From positions 10,069,501 to 10,133,500 of the forward strand of contig CM018032.1 in assembly GCA_008638375.1 (NCBI GenBank): a stretch of DNA of 64,000 nt, in the 5' to 3' direction. Positions within the stretch are counted from its first letter, which is position 1, and every line of letters begins with the position of its first letter. This DNA is from Nyssa sinensis. Lineage: Eukaryota > Streptophyta > Magnoliopsida > Cornales > Nyssaceae. Under the pieces are notes generated by a model that was not told the origin of the DNA, did not search any database, and worked only from the letters and a program-made list of their open reading frames with translations. Made by a program: the position numbers and the translations under genes. Positions 34,315 to 45,048 of this stretch are shown piece after piece.

Positions 34315-35180
34315 AAAATTATGTTTTTTATTATAAAACTATTGTTGTGATTGTTGTTATAAAATCGTTTCGATATACTATAGGCAAGTCTGGCAGTTGG
34401 AAAGGATTAGTCCAATTAAATAATGAAAGAAAAAAAATTCAGAATTAATTAGTGTAATAATAACATTTAAGTTTGTCTTTGAAATGAGTGAAATTAAATT
34501 TATTTGTGAGAGTTATAATACCATCTTATTTATGAAAGATTAAAATATTTAATAATTAATAATTTTAATAATTAATAGTAATATTTTATTGCATAAACAT
34601 ATTCACTCATATAAATTTACACAATTGATGTGACATTATTTAATTAATTATAAAAATAAAATAAAATGAAAATTTTAAAACTTGCCAAATGATCAGATAA
34701 GTGAACTTACATTTGTATCATGGTTTAGCCGTGTTATAGTTTTAGCTAAGACAAATATTGACACTACTACTAACACAAATAAGCCATTTGCCATGTTTTG
34801 TTTTCCTTCTTCTTCTTCTGACAGAGCTATTGAGACATGACTCATTAGATTCCCTCTCTCTGCAAGTAGACACTAGATTGAGACATTAGTCTGCCTTGCT
34901 TGGAACAAACAGCAACAAAAAAAAAAAAAGGGTGTATAGTTTTCCATTGTACAATAACCTGAGAAATTAAATCAAGCTCAATAAGAAAATACACAAATAT
35001 ATATATATATATGTCACACTTCATTGTACAACAAAAACAACCAGTAATACGTATTTGTTTACTTGTGCTTCAATCCACTAATTAGAAAGAAATTGTATAG
35101 AATAAAACCATGATAATACAGCAACAAACAATTCAAAAGCAATACAAGTCTCAGTTTTATATGTGGTTGTCTTGTGTGGC
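34315..35180. other. Spacer between Tat-1 and the kinase gene, including kinase 3' UTR
   Basis: 34315-34692 is the flank that was copied to 24243-24603. From about 34700 on there is AT-rich DNA with a TA microsatellite at 34996-35012. The part nearest 35180 should hold the kinase 3' UTR. No other gene is seen. Confidence 0.6.
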
Positions 35181-38100
35181 CTAATCATCCAAATCATGGA
35201 CTTCAATGTGCCTTCTTTGATCCAGTTTTCTGAATTCTCTGCTGGATGCAGACCTATAGACTCCATTCAATCTGTAAATGTTTTTGTTGTCCTCGTTGTA
35301 GTTGATGGTGCTTGTTTTGCCATTGGGTAATGGAGGCAGGTTCTTGATGTTCTTGGTAGCTTTAGGATGGGCTTCAGTCCTAGGGGACATCTTTCGACGA
35401 GATGATACAACTGGGGAGGGTAGAGAAGGGGGGCTCTCTTCTTGCCGCGTTGGCTTTACACTAGATGAGGTGCTAGTTGTGCCAGTATTGGGCTCTTGGC
35501 TGGTGGTCGTCGCCTCTGCATTCTTCTGTGTCTCCTGTAAAATAACAAAATTCATACATATTTCATACCATCTTCAAGGTATATGTGTGCCACATGCAAT
35601 CTTCAATGTGATCATAGCTCACCAAACAATTGATGTGCAATGAGTGCAAAGTACCATTTGAATGTATCATAAGAAACTCATTTTTACTACTAGGAATCGT
35701 TTCATTTCCCTGGAGGAGTTGAAAAAATCATATTAGATATGATGTATACCTCTTTAGAAGAACCTGAATCTCCTGTTGGTTTTTCCATGGCTGTATCCTT
35801 TCTCCGGCGCTCCTTTTGTGTACGAGACCGTCTTCTCATTTTTGAATTCCGATTCCTACAGCGAAGAGAAAAGCAACTAATTTTTCTTGAAAATGAAACC
35901 ATAAGTGTTGGGCATTCATTCTAATATCAAAGTGATACAATAGCATGTATCAACATATTAAGTTGTAAGCATTACAAGATCATCTCTATAAGTCACAGCA
36001 CATTGTCATTTTAGGGTCTTCTAAAATTATTTTCAGCTTTCTTAGCATCTTGCTTGTAAGGAAGTGTTATCAGATCTTTTGTACATTTTATGGGATTAAT
36101 GAGCCAAGTTCTTGATTCTCTTCTAATCATTTCCAAGAATTAACTTGAAGTTTTCTATCAATAGTGAGGATGAATCCAAAACTAAAACTATTTAGAAAAG
36201 AGTTTCTTGGATTTCTTCATCTTTGTAACTTAACATATTTTCAAATTTACTATCAAAACCAAAAAAGCTTTCGGAGCTAATTTTTACATTTCAACTCCCC
36301 CGAAAAAAACCCCCCCCAAAAAAAAAGAGAGAGAAAAACTTCAAATTGCTGAATGTTGAATAGAAGTTGAAAGGAATGCTATGGGGCTCAGTAGTTTTCA
36401 TAAATAGGGACAGAAAAGCGAACATGAAATTAAATTTACAGAATAGAAAGGGAAAAGATTATTCTAAATTTACTTCTATTAGAAAAATCTGGACAAATAC
36501 TTACTTCCTCTGCTCATTGGTTTCAGTTGGCTCGTCATCCTCTTTGTTAATTACAGGTAAACCTGAAAGATCGCATGCCAACGGGTTTGTGTAGAAGAAC
36601 TGCAATCAGAAGATAGTTTTTAGTATTTGAATGCAGTGTTTAGATTAAGAAATAAGTACTTTTATACATTGGTCCAATTCCAAACAATGTAAGACATAAG
36701 ACCTTCCTAATACCATCAAATTTAAGAATTAACGCATTTGGTTCAAAAGCTCTTCCATTGTTGATAAGCTCTGCTGCATTAATTTTTAAGCTCGAGACAG
36801 AAACGTGTAGTAGTTGTACACAAGAAAAAATGGATTGCAGGGTACTAAAACAAAATCTTCCAATTGATGCTTTAGAAAAGAGGAGATTATTGTTCTTCAT
36901 TTTAACAAGGATTGATTTTCAGGTCCAAGTTAAGTCTCATTTAACTACTATGAACTCAACTTCCCAAACTGAATGTAACACAAAATCTATGTCAAGAAAT
37001 TGGCTCTATATAGATTTTTTTTCCCCTATCTTGCTACCATAAAACTTAAGGTTGTTCAAGAAAGTGATTCGTGATGGATTGTCATATTTGGGAGAAGGAA
37101 CCATATCTCTAATGAAATATAATGACATAAATTATGCAAAGATTAGAGTGATACATATCTAACACAGCTAATATGATTTAACTATGAATTCATGATGCTT
37201 TTAAGAAAATCAAGCATATTGAGATAACTAACAAGTCTGTTATTCTCTATATTAAAAGCATGACCCTTCCAGCTACATTTCTGAAAGTGTTGAGTCATTC
37301 AATGATATATGTTATATATAGTTAAAAAAATATATAATGGAGGGGAAACGGAAAATCAAGACTTTCAGTTTGTATTTACTTCATTTTGGAGAGCAGAACC
37401 GGCAGAGCCACGATATGCAGGATCTAGATCAAGAAGAATGTTCAGAAGACCCAAAGAAGAAGCAGGAAAGTCTCTACATGTTTCCCGAAGACTGGGTTTG
37501 TATGCGTGTGGTGGTTTGAAATTTGTAGGCGCCTTCATTCTTTTCCAATAATCATCTGAGGGCGAGCCACACAACTTGAAAATCCTATGCAGTTGCTCAA
37601 CCTGAATGCAAAGAAATTGATGATTGGAAAACAAAATCAGATCCAACATCATGACCAAAAGACCTATTGTCAACTACAAATGACAGTTTTAATCTTCCAT
37701 TGATATATCAAAGAATTTGACATATAGATTTAATTTCAGACCACTTTGAGATTCACATGAACTTCTGTGTGACCAAATTTCATAACATTGGTAAATTTAC
37801 ACTAAGATTGAAGTATTGAAGTTGACGCTGAAACATAAAATTTTAAAGATTCCATTGAACTGCATTACCTCAGTCCTACCAGGCATAATTGGCCTCCCAG
37901 CAAACATCTCTGCCATAAGACAACCAGCACTCCAAAGATCAATACCAACTCCATACTGTGTAGCACCTAACAACAGCTCAGGAGCTCTGTACCAAAGTGT
38001 CACAACGCGACTCGTCAGAGGACGCTTTTTGTCAGGATTAAAATAATTTGCAAGCCCAAAATCTGCAATCTTTAGCATCCCATTTTTGTCAATCAACAAG

Positions 38101-39503
38101 TTTGATCCCTTAATGTCGCGGTGTAAAATCCCTCTCTCATGGCAGTGCTGCAGGCCCGATAGCAGCTGATGCATGTAACACTTGACCTGCATCAACAATT
38201 CAAATTAGCAAATGATAAATTTTGGTCCCTCCAAACTCAAGAGGAAAAAAATTGAAGATTTTAACCTGTGGTTCAGTGAGGCTTTCCTCAGGGCGGGTGA
38301 TAATTCTGGACAAATCAGATACCATGCAATCAAAAACCAAATAAAGACTGTATTGCATTCTTGATGTGGCCAACCCTTCAAGCTTTACAATATTGGGATG
38401 ATCAAGCTTCTGTAAGATCATAATCTCTCGTGCCATAAATTTCACACTCTCGGGTTCTGATGTGTCAAATCGGACCTTCTTGAGGGCAACAATTTTTCCA
38501 GTGTCCCTATCTCGCGCTTTATACACATTACTATAGGTCCCCTGCCCTACCTGTTATGCCAAACATGTTTTTTTATCAAACACAGCTCAAACTACTAGTT
38601 TCTTTGTCCAAATTCCAGACAGCAATTCAGACAATTAAAGCAATAAATATAGTCACAAAAATTGATTCTGCACTTAAAAATAGAGCAACCCAAATTGTAT
38701 AATAGTGGTCCAATGTTTTTATATTACTGGGTGTTTGTTTATTCACTCAAAAAGACTACAACAGAACAAGAACATATGAAATCAATAGAATGATTCCTGA
38801 CACACACACACACACACACATATATATAGATATATATATATATCATTGATTGCATACTATTATGTGTTTGAATTAAGTTTTTCAAGCTTAGAAGGCTGAC
38901 CTTGTCAATCTTATCATAAGACTCCGCACTTCTAGGAACTAAACCAGCCAGAACATCACTGGGAATATTATCTGTGAGCCACTTTGGCCACCCACCCACT
39001 AGCTCATCCTCAGTGGAGAATTTTGATGATGTATTGCTCTGAGAAACATTGCCGCCGCCACTAACACCACCGCCTTTACTGCCACCACCGTTCTCTCTGG
39101 TGATCGACTTGCCTTCTTGACTAACTCTGCCACCGCCACCACTGCTACCAGAACCAGAACTGCTATTCCTCGAGCCTAGCTGAGAAGGTCGACCTGAGTC
39201 CTTACCTCTGCCACCACCACCACCACTGCTACCAGAACCAGAACTGCTATTCCTTGAGCCTAGCTGAGAAGGTCGACCTGAGTCCTTACCTCTGCCACCA
39301 CCACTGCTACCAGAAGCAGCACTGCTAACCCTCGAGCCTGGCCGAGAAGGCAGTCGACCTGAGTCCGTACCCAAAAGCCTCTGACCAGTTGATCTCCGAG
39401 CTTCTTTATACTCTTCTTTTGAAACATACCCATTTTCCATCTTCAACTTCAGAAAGCTCCGTGGCGGCGAGTTCATTAAAGGCTTGGTCAGTGCACACCC
39501 CAT
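35181..39503 (-). CDS. CDK-like Ser/Thr protein kinase (At1g54610-type), seven exons
   Basis: Coding exons, minus strand: 39503-38901, 38550-38266, 38186-37869, 37601-37380, 36599-36505, 35855-35750, 35534-35181. Together 1,983 nt, 660 aa, all GT-AG, frame kept throughout. The start MGCALTKPL gives the Gly2/Cys3 context of N-myristoylation and palmitoylation, suggesting membrane attachment. Residues 50-150 are a Gly/Ser/Arg-rich linker with an internal duplication. The kinase domain runs from about 196: VGQGTYSNVYKA loop, ATP Lys225, CDK-like EPESVKFMAREI helix, HRDIKGSN (Asp320), DFG (Asp338), TLWYRAPELLLGAT, GIDLWSAGCLMAEM and GRPIMPGRTEVEQLH. The C-terminal 180 residues are basic and Ser/Thr/Pro-rich. 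The plant subfamily is cyclin-dependent-kinase-like; cyclin partners and substrates are mostly unknown. It appears intact and is the strongest host gene here. Confidence 0.93.
39120..39320 (-). repeat. In-frame tandem duplication in kinase exon 1
   Basis: A block of about 90 bp encoding GRGKDSGRPSQLGSRNSSSG and GSGSSGGGG is present twice, nearly identically. A shorter diverged version lies just upstream. The duplication keeps the frame and lengthens the flexible N-terminal linker. Confidence 0.85.
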
Positions 39504-39847
39504 AGCTTTGCACAACTTTTTGAGAATTGTTGAATATGTGTCTGTGAATAACAATAGAACGTATGGAGGCAAAGGGATGACATGGTCAAGAAGATGTCAT
39601 GAACAAGAGGAAGAACTACAAAAACAAGAGGAAGAAGAGGAAGAAGACATGTGTTGAAGAGAGAAGGAACAAATGCAGGCGGGTTGTTTAGAGAGAGGAA
39701 AGAAATAGATGGAAGAAGAAGATGACAAGGCGGCCGTCCTCGGCCGGCCATTTGGAATAGTGTTGTGCTCCGCAGAGAAATGATCTTTCAAGAGTAATTT
39801 CTTTGCATTCTCCGCTTGCAACTAACTGAGAAAAATATGTCCAACGT

Positions 39848-39858
39848 CTTTATATATA
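39848..39858 (-). promoter_or_regulatory. Putative kinase TATA box
   Basis: TATATATAAAG on the minus strand, 345 bp before the kinase ATG and only 54 bp from the Tat-2 insertion point at 39911/39912. The intervening 39504-39847 would be 5' UTR. Motif-based only. Confidence 0.4.
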
Positions 39859-39906
39859 TTTAATTTACATATATACGTATACATACACATACGTACATTC
39901 ATATAT

Positions 39907-39911
39907 GTATA
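39907..39911. repeat. Target-site duplication GTATA of Tat-2, left copy
   Basis: GTATA here equals GTATA at 49769-49773; the two flank the exact LTR ends. Confidence 0.88.
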
Positions 39912-40632
39912 TGATTCTGCAATTTTTGGCTCACGTGAGATCCAAGCTCGGCTCCCTGTGAAATACTCAAAACAGAAAATCAGAAGACCACCGGGTTGGC
40001 TTCGGCGGTAGCCGCTCCGATGCTTAAGTCAATAAACTGAATTGAAAGACTTGTAATGAAAGTTAAAATAATGAGCATGAAAATAAAGCGTACCTCTAGG
40101 GTTTAATTTATAGGCTGTGTCTCTCCCAAGTTGATTAGGATTTGGAGCCATGAATATCGGGATTAGATCGTCGGAGCTATCAGTTACCTTGTTGGGTATG
40201 GCAACAGAGTGTGGCAGTTTTCTTATTGGAGACTATTTCCTTATTTCCTGCTCGGTGCTTGTTGAGGCGGTGATAAGGTCTGATCATCGATGTGTCGTAC
40301 TGAAGGCTTGCGTCTATACATGTTAGTTTTGTAGGAGAGCAGTCCTGCTTTAATGATATGAGCTCGGTCTCTATGGGTCATGCCCTTGAAAGACCGAGGA
40401 TGAGGTATACGACCGAGCATGAGCTATATGGCCGAGCATGAATTATATGACCGAGCATGAGCTGAATGACTGAGCATAAGTTATATGGCCGAGCATGAAC
40501 TATATGACCGCGCATGAGCTGAATGACTGAGCATAAGTTATATGGCCGAGCATGAGCTGAATGACTGTACATAAGCCGACCTGTAGTTACACGTGTCAAG
40601 TAGTGGTTGGTGTGTCACATTGTAGTATATCA
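39912..40632 (-). repeat. Tat-2 3' LTR, 721 bp
   Basis: Minus strand TGATATACTACAATGTGACA to AGAATCA. It contains a minisatellite of about 20 bp (GAGCATGAGCTATATGGCC type) at about 40396-40580 that Tat-1 LTRs lack, which accounts for the length difference. It reads toward the kinase promoter. Confidence 0.92.
40396..40580. repeat. ~20-bp minisatellite in Tat-2 3' LTR
   Basis: About nine units of GACCGAGCATGAGCTATATG and variants (CTGAATGACT, ATAAGTTATATGG). The same array occurs in the other LTR at about 49533-49715. Confidence 0.85.
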
Positions 40633-40650
40633 GTTACTCCCCCCTCAAGC
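40633..40650 (-). promoter_or_regulatory. Tat-2 polypurine tract
   Basis: On the minus strand TTGAGGGGGGAGTAAC directly before the 3' LTR start TGATATAC. It is the primer for plus-strand synthesis. Confidence 0.75.
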
Positions 40651-40840
40651 CTTAGTTTGAGCTCGGGGCGTAACTAAGGTTTTATGAGTTTCCGAAAAGT
40701 CATGCGTTCTATCTTCTCGTTTTTCTAGACGGTCGTTGGTACATCATTTATTGCGCAGCCGATTCTTGGGTTTCTCGAGCCATCATTGCTACGCCACTGT
40801 CACGACGGTTCGCCTTGGTAGTCATTACTCTCCGAATGCA

Positions 40841-40850
40841 TATAAAAGGG
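40841..40850 (+). promoter_or_regulatory. Putative TATA box of the Tat-2 antisense gene
   Basis: TATAAAAGGGGG, 205 bp before the antisense ATG, aligned with TATATAAAAAGGG of Tat-1. Confidence 0.6.
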
Positions 40851-41045
40851 GGAAAAAGCTTTGTACGATTCTTTTACCGTCTTTTATATTTCGAAGAGAA
40901 AAAATACAATCTGCCATTGTTGAACTAGCAAGCTATCCTGTGAGGATTTCCGTTCATCTGAAGTTCTTTACCTTATTCAAGTTCGGTTTTGGTCTTTTGT
41001 TCATTTTTTTTCACTATCTTCTCTCTTCTTTTCTGTTATTTTAGA

Positions 41046-42660
41046 ATGTCGACCTCTACTGCATCTTCTGGTGTTGGTGATGGGTCAGGGAGCCTCCCCG
41101 AGGCTTATTCCTTGTCGCAAACCCTTGTTAGGGGTAGTAGTTCCTTAGGGACTGGGTCGGAAGAGACCCGTTCTGGTTCCCAAGTTAGGATCGTTGATGC
41201 CTTCTCCGAGTCTAGGGATATAGAGGGTGAGGTCTCCGGTCGATCTTCTTGGGGGGAGGAGACAGAGAGTACTGTAGCCTCTTCGTGGTTGGATAGCATA
41301 AGGGAGAGATATGATTTCCCTTCAAATATTACCCTTAGGGCTCCTGACGACATAGATTGCCCTTGGGATGTTAGGGAAGGCGAGATATGTGTTTACACTG
41401 CCTGGTTTGAAATGGCGCTACGCCTTCCTCTCCCTAGATTGCTTAGGGATTTCTTTTGCTGGTTTAACCTCTGCCCAACCGACCTGCTTTTGAATAGTTG
41501 GAGACAACTGTTAGGGTTTATGGTTTTGGGTCGTCTGAACGGTGTTGAGGTTTCTTTAGACCTGATCCGTAGTAAAATGGATCTTAAGTACTTGAAGGCA
41601 GAGGGCCTCTATTACATGTCGTTTGACCAGGGTTTCCGACCTTTGTCTTATGTACCGTCATCCAACAAATATTGGAAAGATCGGTATTTCTTTGTTAGTG
41701 GAAAGTGGGAGGTGACCGACCCTGAGGACCAGATCTCTACGTTCCCCTAGAGCACGGGGTTTATGGGTGAGACCCCTTTTTCTTTTGTAACTTTTGCTCT
41801 GTTATTACCTTTGTGTTTTTTGACTAACCATTGTCCCGACCTGTGTGCAGATAAGAGCATTAAGAGGAGGCCGTCCCTTACCTCTGCCCTCAAAGAGCAG
41901 TACAAGAAGCTCCTGTAGACCTCGAACAGAGACTACCGAGCTATTCTTCATCCGAACGTCACCATGCCTCTAAAGGACAAGAATGTTGTTGATGAAGTCC
42001 TAAAGTCTGTTGCCAGCAAATGGGGTGTGGCAAAGAAAAAAAAGGTGGCGAGCTAACCCCCTCCTGCAGCGTCCTCGTCGAAGAAGAAGAGGACAGATGC
42101 TACCGATCCCTCTACTTCTGCCCCTCCCAAGAAAGGGGCTGGCCCCTCTGCTTCTCCTTCTTCGTTGCCACCTCAGAGGGGTGTGGTGATCAAGGAGCCC
42201 TCTTCTGCCCCCAGAAGGGCGTGGTGGCACCAAGACCTGCCTCCTCCTCAGCCGAAAGAGCTCAACCAAAGGGTAAGGCGAAGGTGGTCGCTCGGTTGGA
42301 CCAAATGCCTGATGGATATAGGGTCGTCCATCAGGCCATTGAAGATTTCTGGGCGAAGGCCCCACGAAAGGATTCCCCTTCCTGCAGTACCAGGAAAGGT
42401 ACTGAGAAGACGGTGATCGGCGCTATGAGCGCCCATTTGAAGGTAACGACCGACCTTTCTTCCTTGGTGTTTTCCTTCTTCCTTTCTTCTTTCCTGACGT
42501 GTCTCTTCTTCTATTTTACAGACTTTGCATAACTTGGCCACCATGATGGAGGCCACAGTGGACTTTCAAGCCTTGGAGAGGCCACAGTCGTCCATCAGGC
42601 CATCGAATCATGGATTTTCTGAGCTTGATTGCAGAACAAAGGGACTTGTACTGTAAGGAT
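41046..42660 (+). pseudogene. Tat-2 antisense gene (gypsy-type transposon domain, PF04195-like)
   Basis: Exon 1 (41046-41766) is open for 235 codons: a Ser-rich start MSTSTASSGVGDG, then the domain GEICVYTAWFEMALRLPLP, DFFCWFNLCPTDLLLNSW, SLDLIRSKMDLKYLKAEGLY and SYVPSSNKYWKDRYFFVSG. A TAG at 41748 stands where Tat-1 has CGG. Intron 41767-41850 (GTGAG...GTGCAG) and intron 42443-42521 (GTAAC...TTACAG) match those of Tat-1. Exon 2 encodes a Lys/Pro/Ser-rich section with further stops. Exon 3 is cut short: the long coiled coil seen in Tat-1 is missing and a piece similar to exon 2 (CGTCCATCAGGCCAT) follows instead. Probably non-functional in this copy. Confidence 0.78.
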
Positions 42661-42740
42661 CCTTGATGGTCGATGTGACTGAGCAGTTAGAGTTATTCTG
42701 TTTGTTTGTAACTTTAGACATGTAGTTTGGTGTACTGTGA

Positions 42741-43280
42741 TGGATCAAACATTAGCTCTGTACATTGATATGGACCAGACCTGAAGTCTGTGCATTAAGA
42801 TGGACCAGACCTGAAGTCTGTACATTAAGATGGACCAGACATAAGGTCTGTGCATTGAGATGGACCAAACCTGAAGTCTGTGCATTGAGATGGACCAGAC
42901 GTGAGGTCTGTATATTGAGATGGACCAGACGTGAGGTCTGTACATTGAGATGGACCAGACATAAGGTCTGTACATTAAGATGGACCAGACATAAGGTCTG
43001 TATATTAAGATGGACCAGACCTGAAGTCTGTACATTAAGATGGACCAGACATAAGGTCTGTACATTAAGATGGACCAGACATGAGGTCTGTACATTAAGA
43101 TGGAACAGACCTGAAGTCTGTACATTAAGATGGACCAGACAAAAGGTCTGTACATTAAGATGGACCAGACCTGAAGTCTGTGTATTAAGATGGACCAGAC
43201 CTGAGGTCTATACACTAGGATGGACCAGACATAAGGTCTGTACATTAAGATGGACCAGACCTGAGGTCTGCACAGGGGGG
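42741..43280. repeat. 30-bp minisatellite of Tat-2, about 18 units
   Basis: Units of exactly 30 bp, TGGACCAGACCTGAAGTCTG plus TACATTAAGA. Several units carry the perfect inverted repeat CAGACCTgAGGTCTG. It is in the same place as the Tat-1 array but with different copy number and unit variants. Repeat-derived frames of 166-179 codons occur on both strands. Confidence 0.95.
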
Positions 43281-43314
43281 TACTTCACGGAATATTTGAA
43301 ATGAAAAAATTACT

Positions 43315-44547
43315 TTATTGATAATACTTTCGTAAGTGCTCCATATTCCAAGGTCTGGGAACAGGTTTCCTATCCATGTTTTCCAACCAATAAGTGGTCG
43401 GTCTCACTGTTTTGGTGATTCTATAGGGGCCCTCCCAGTTAGGTGATAACTTTCCCATGGTGGGATCCTTGGTGTTCTGGAACACCCTTCTTAGGACGAG
43501 GTCCCCAACTTGGAAGCTGGCAAGCTTAAGGCCGAGCTTTGAGCGGTTGACCATCTTGCGCTGATATGCTTCCATTCTGACCACGGCTTGCTCCCTCCTC
43601 TCTTCAAGCAAGTCCAAGTTTTTTGCGAGCTGTTGGTCATTGGTCTCCTTATCAAAAGCTTCGGTTCTTAGGGTAGGCATGCCAATCTCAACAGGGATTA
43701 CTGCCTTGGTGCTGTAGGCGAGTAAGAATGGAGTTTCCGATGTTGGAGTTCTCCTAGTTGTCCGGTAGGCCCAGAGTGCCCCAGGGAGCTCCTCGACCCA
43801 CCTTCCCTTAGCACCTTCCAATCTCTTCTTGAAGGCATCTAGGATTGTACGGTTAGTGACCTCTGCTTGCCCGTTCGCTTGAGGATGACTAGGGGAGGAA
43901 AAATGTTGGTTGATATTTAGGTCCTGGCAGAACTTCTTGAATACTTTACCAGCAAATTGTGTGTCGTTGTCTGAGACGATCATGCGAGGTACGCCAAACC
44001 TGCAGACTATATTTTTCCAAGTAAAACTTTTGACCTCCTTCTCAGTGATTCGAGTTAGTGGCTCTGCTTCAGCCCACTTTGAGAAATAGTCGATAGCCAC
44101 TAATAGATATCTTCTGTTCGGCGTGGCTTTAGGCAATGGGCCCACGATGTCCATTCCCCATTGCGCAAAGGGCCATGGGCTTGTGATGGGGATGAGTTCA
44201 TGTCGAGGCTGATGCTGATAAGGGGCGAACCTTTGGCATTTGTCACACTTTCGAGCGTATTCTTTTACTTCTTTCAGCATTCCAGGCCAGTAGTAGCCTT
44301 GTGTTAGAGCTCGGTGTGCTATGGTTCTTCCTCCGTTATGATTTCCACATATTCCATCATGAATTTCTGCTAGGACGTACTGGGATTCTTCGGGTGCTAG
44401 GCATTTTAGTAATGGCTGAGAATAAGATCTTTGGTAAAGCCTTCCGTTAAGGACAAGATACCGAGCTGCTCTGATGCAGATTCTTTTTGCTTTATTCCTG
44501 TCTTCTAGGAGGAGTCCTTCTTCTAGGTATTGGAGTATAAGAGTCAT
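43315..44547 (-). CDS. Tat-2 integrase
   Basis: A 410-codon open stretch. The zinc-binding HHCC module (EIHDGICGNHNGGRTIAHRA ... CDKCQRFAP) is followed by the catalytic core with DYFSKWAEAEPL, IVSDNDTQFAG and GQAEVTNRTILDAFKKRL, so all three acidic residues are present, though the usual DNG is DND. It ends with a C-terminal DNA-binding-type region (GDLVLRRVFQNT, LSPNWEGPYRI) and stops at 43315. It is normally released from a polyprotein, so the first Met is not a true start. Of all the pol domains in the window it is the best preserved. Confidence 0.9.
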   Translation of the reverse strand: MTLILQYLEEGLLLEDRNKAKRICIRAARYLVLNGRLYQRSYSQPLLKCLAPEESQYVLAEIHDGICGNHNGGRTIAHRALTQGYYWPGMLKEVKEYARKCDKCQRFAPYQHQPRHELIPITSPWPFAQWGMDIVGPLPKATPNRRYLLVAIDYFSKWAEAEPLTRITEKEVKSFTWKNIVCRFGVPRMIVSDNDTQFAGKVFKKFCQDLNINQHFSSPSHPQANGQAEVTNRTILDAFKKRLEGAKGRWVEELPGALWAYRTTRRTPTSETPFLLAYSTKAVIPVEIGMPTLRTEAFDKETNDQQLAKNLDLLEERREQAVVRMEAYQRKMVNRSKLGLKLASFQVGDLVLRRVFQNTKDPTMGKLSPNWEGPYRITKTVRPTTYWLENMDRKPVPRPWNMEHLRKYYQ

Positions 44548-44571
44548 CCAGTTCTGAGGTTGTTCTGTAAC

Positions 44572-45036
44572 TTAGGCGACCTGGACTTCTTCGATGCTAG
44601 GCCTCGGCTGGTGGGAGAATCTTATTGTTGAGTCCGTTCCTGACTTCATATGGGATGCCATGTTTGCTAAGGCGTCAGCTCTGCCGTTCTGACTTCTCTC
44701 TATTTTTTGGATTGAGAATGCTCGGAAGCAGTGTTTCAACAAACTGACCAGTTCTGAATACCGAAGCATTCTTTCATCCTTGACGGCGTATTCTCCTTGG
44801 ACTTGGCTAACCACTAATTGGGAGTCAGAGAATACTTCGAGGTTCTGCACTTCGCATTCTTGTGCTAGCTTCATCCCCAGGATAAGGGCCTCATATTCTG
44901 CTTCATTGTTGGAGGCTCTGAACCCCAGGCTAATTGTCCTTTCGATTGTGAGCCCATCAGGGGACCATAATACCAGCCCGACACCAGCACCTCGGTCGGT
45001 AGACGACCCGTCAGTGTATAACTGCCAAGTTCCCAT
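44572..45036 (-). CDS. Tat-2 second RNase H domain (archaeal-type)
   Basis: LYTDGSSTDRGAGVGLVL, NNEAEYEALILGMKLAQE, FSDSQLVVSQVQGEY and GRADALANMASHM keep the acidic catalytic set. Part of the polyprotein, in the same frame as integrase but with a stop at 44572-44574 between them. Confidence 0.87.
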   Translation of the reverse strand: MGTWQLYTDGSSTDRGAGVGLVLWSPDGLTIERTISLGFRASNNEAEYEALILGMKLAQECEVQNLEVFSDSQLVVSQVQGEYAVKDERMLRYSELVSLLKHCFRAFSIQKIERSQNGRADALANMASHMKSGTDSTIRFSHQPRPSIEEVQVA

Positions 45037-45048
45037 GTCCTCACAGAG

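Noticed and set aside
38739..38900. Extension of kinase exon 1 into MIYIYIYIYVCVCV-like sequence
   Set aside because: This is read-through of intron 1, which begins with GT at 38900 and contains a CA/TA microsatellite; the kinase domain continues in exon 2.
42745..43304. Long frames of WTRPEVCTLR-type and MYRPHVWSIL-type repeats on opposite strands
   Set aside because: The 30-bp minisatellite is a multiple of three without stops in these phases. Both strands being open argues for a by-product. An analogous case is at 27671-28045.
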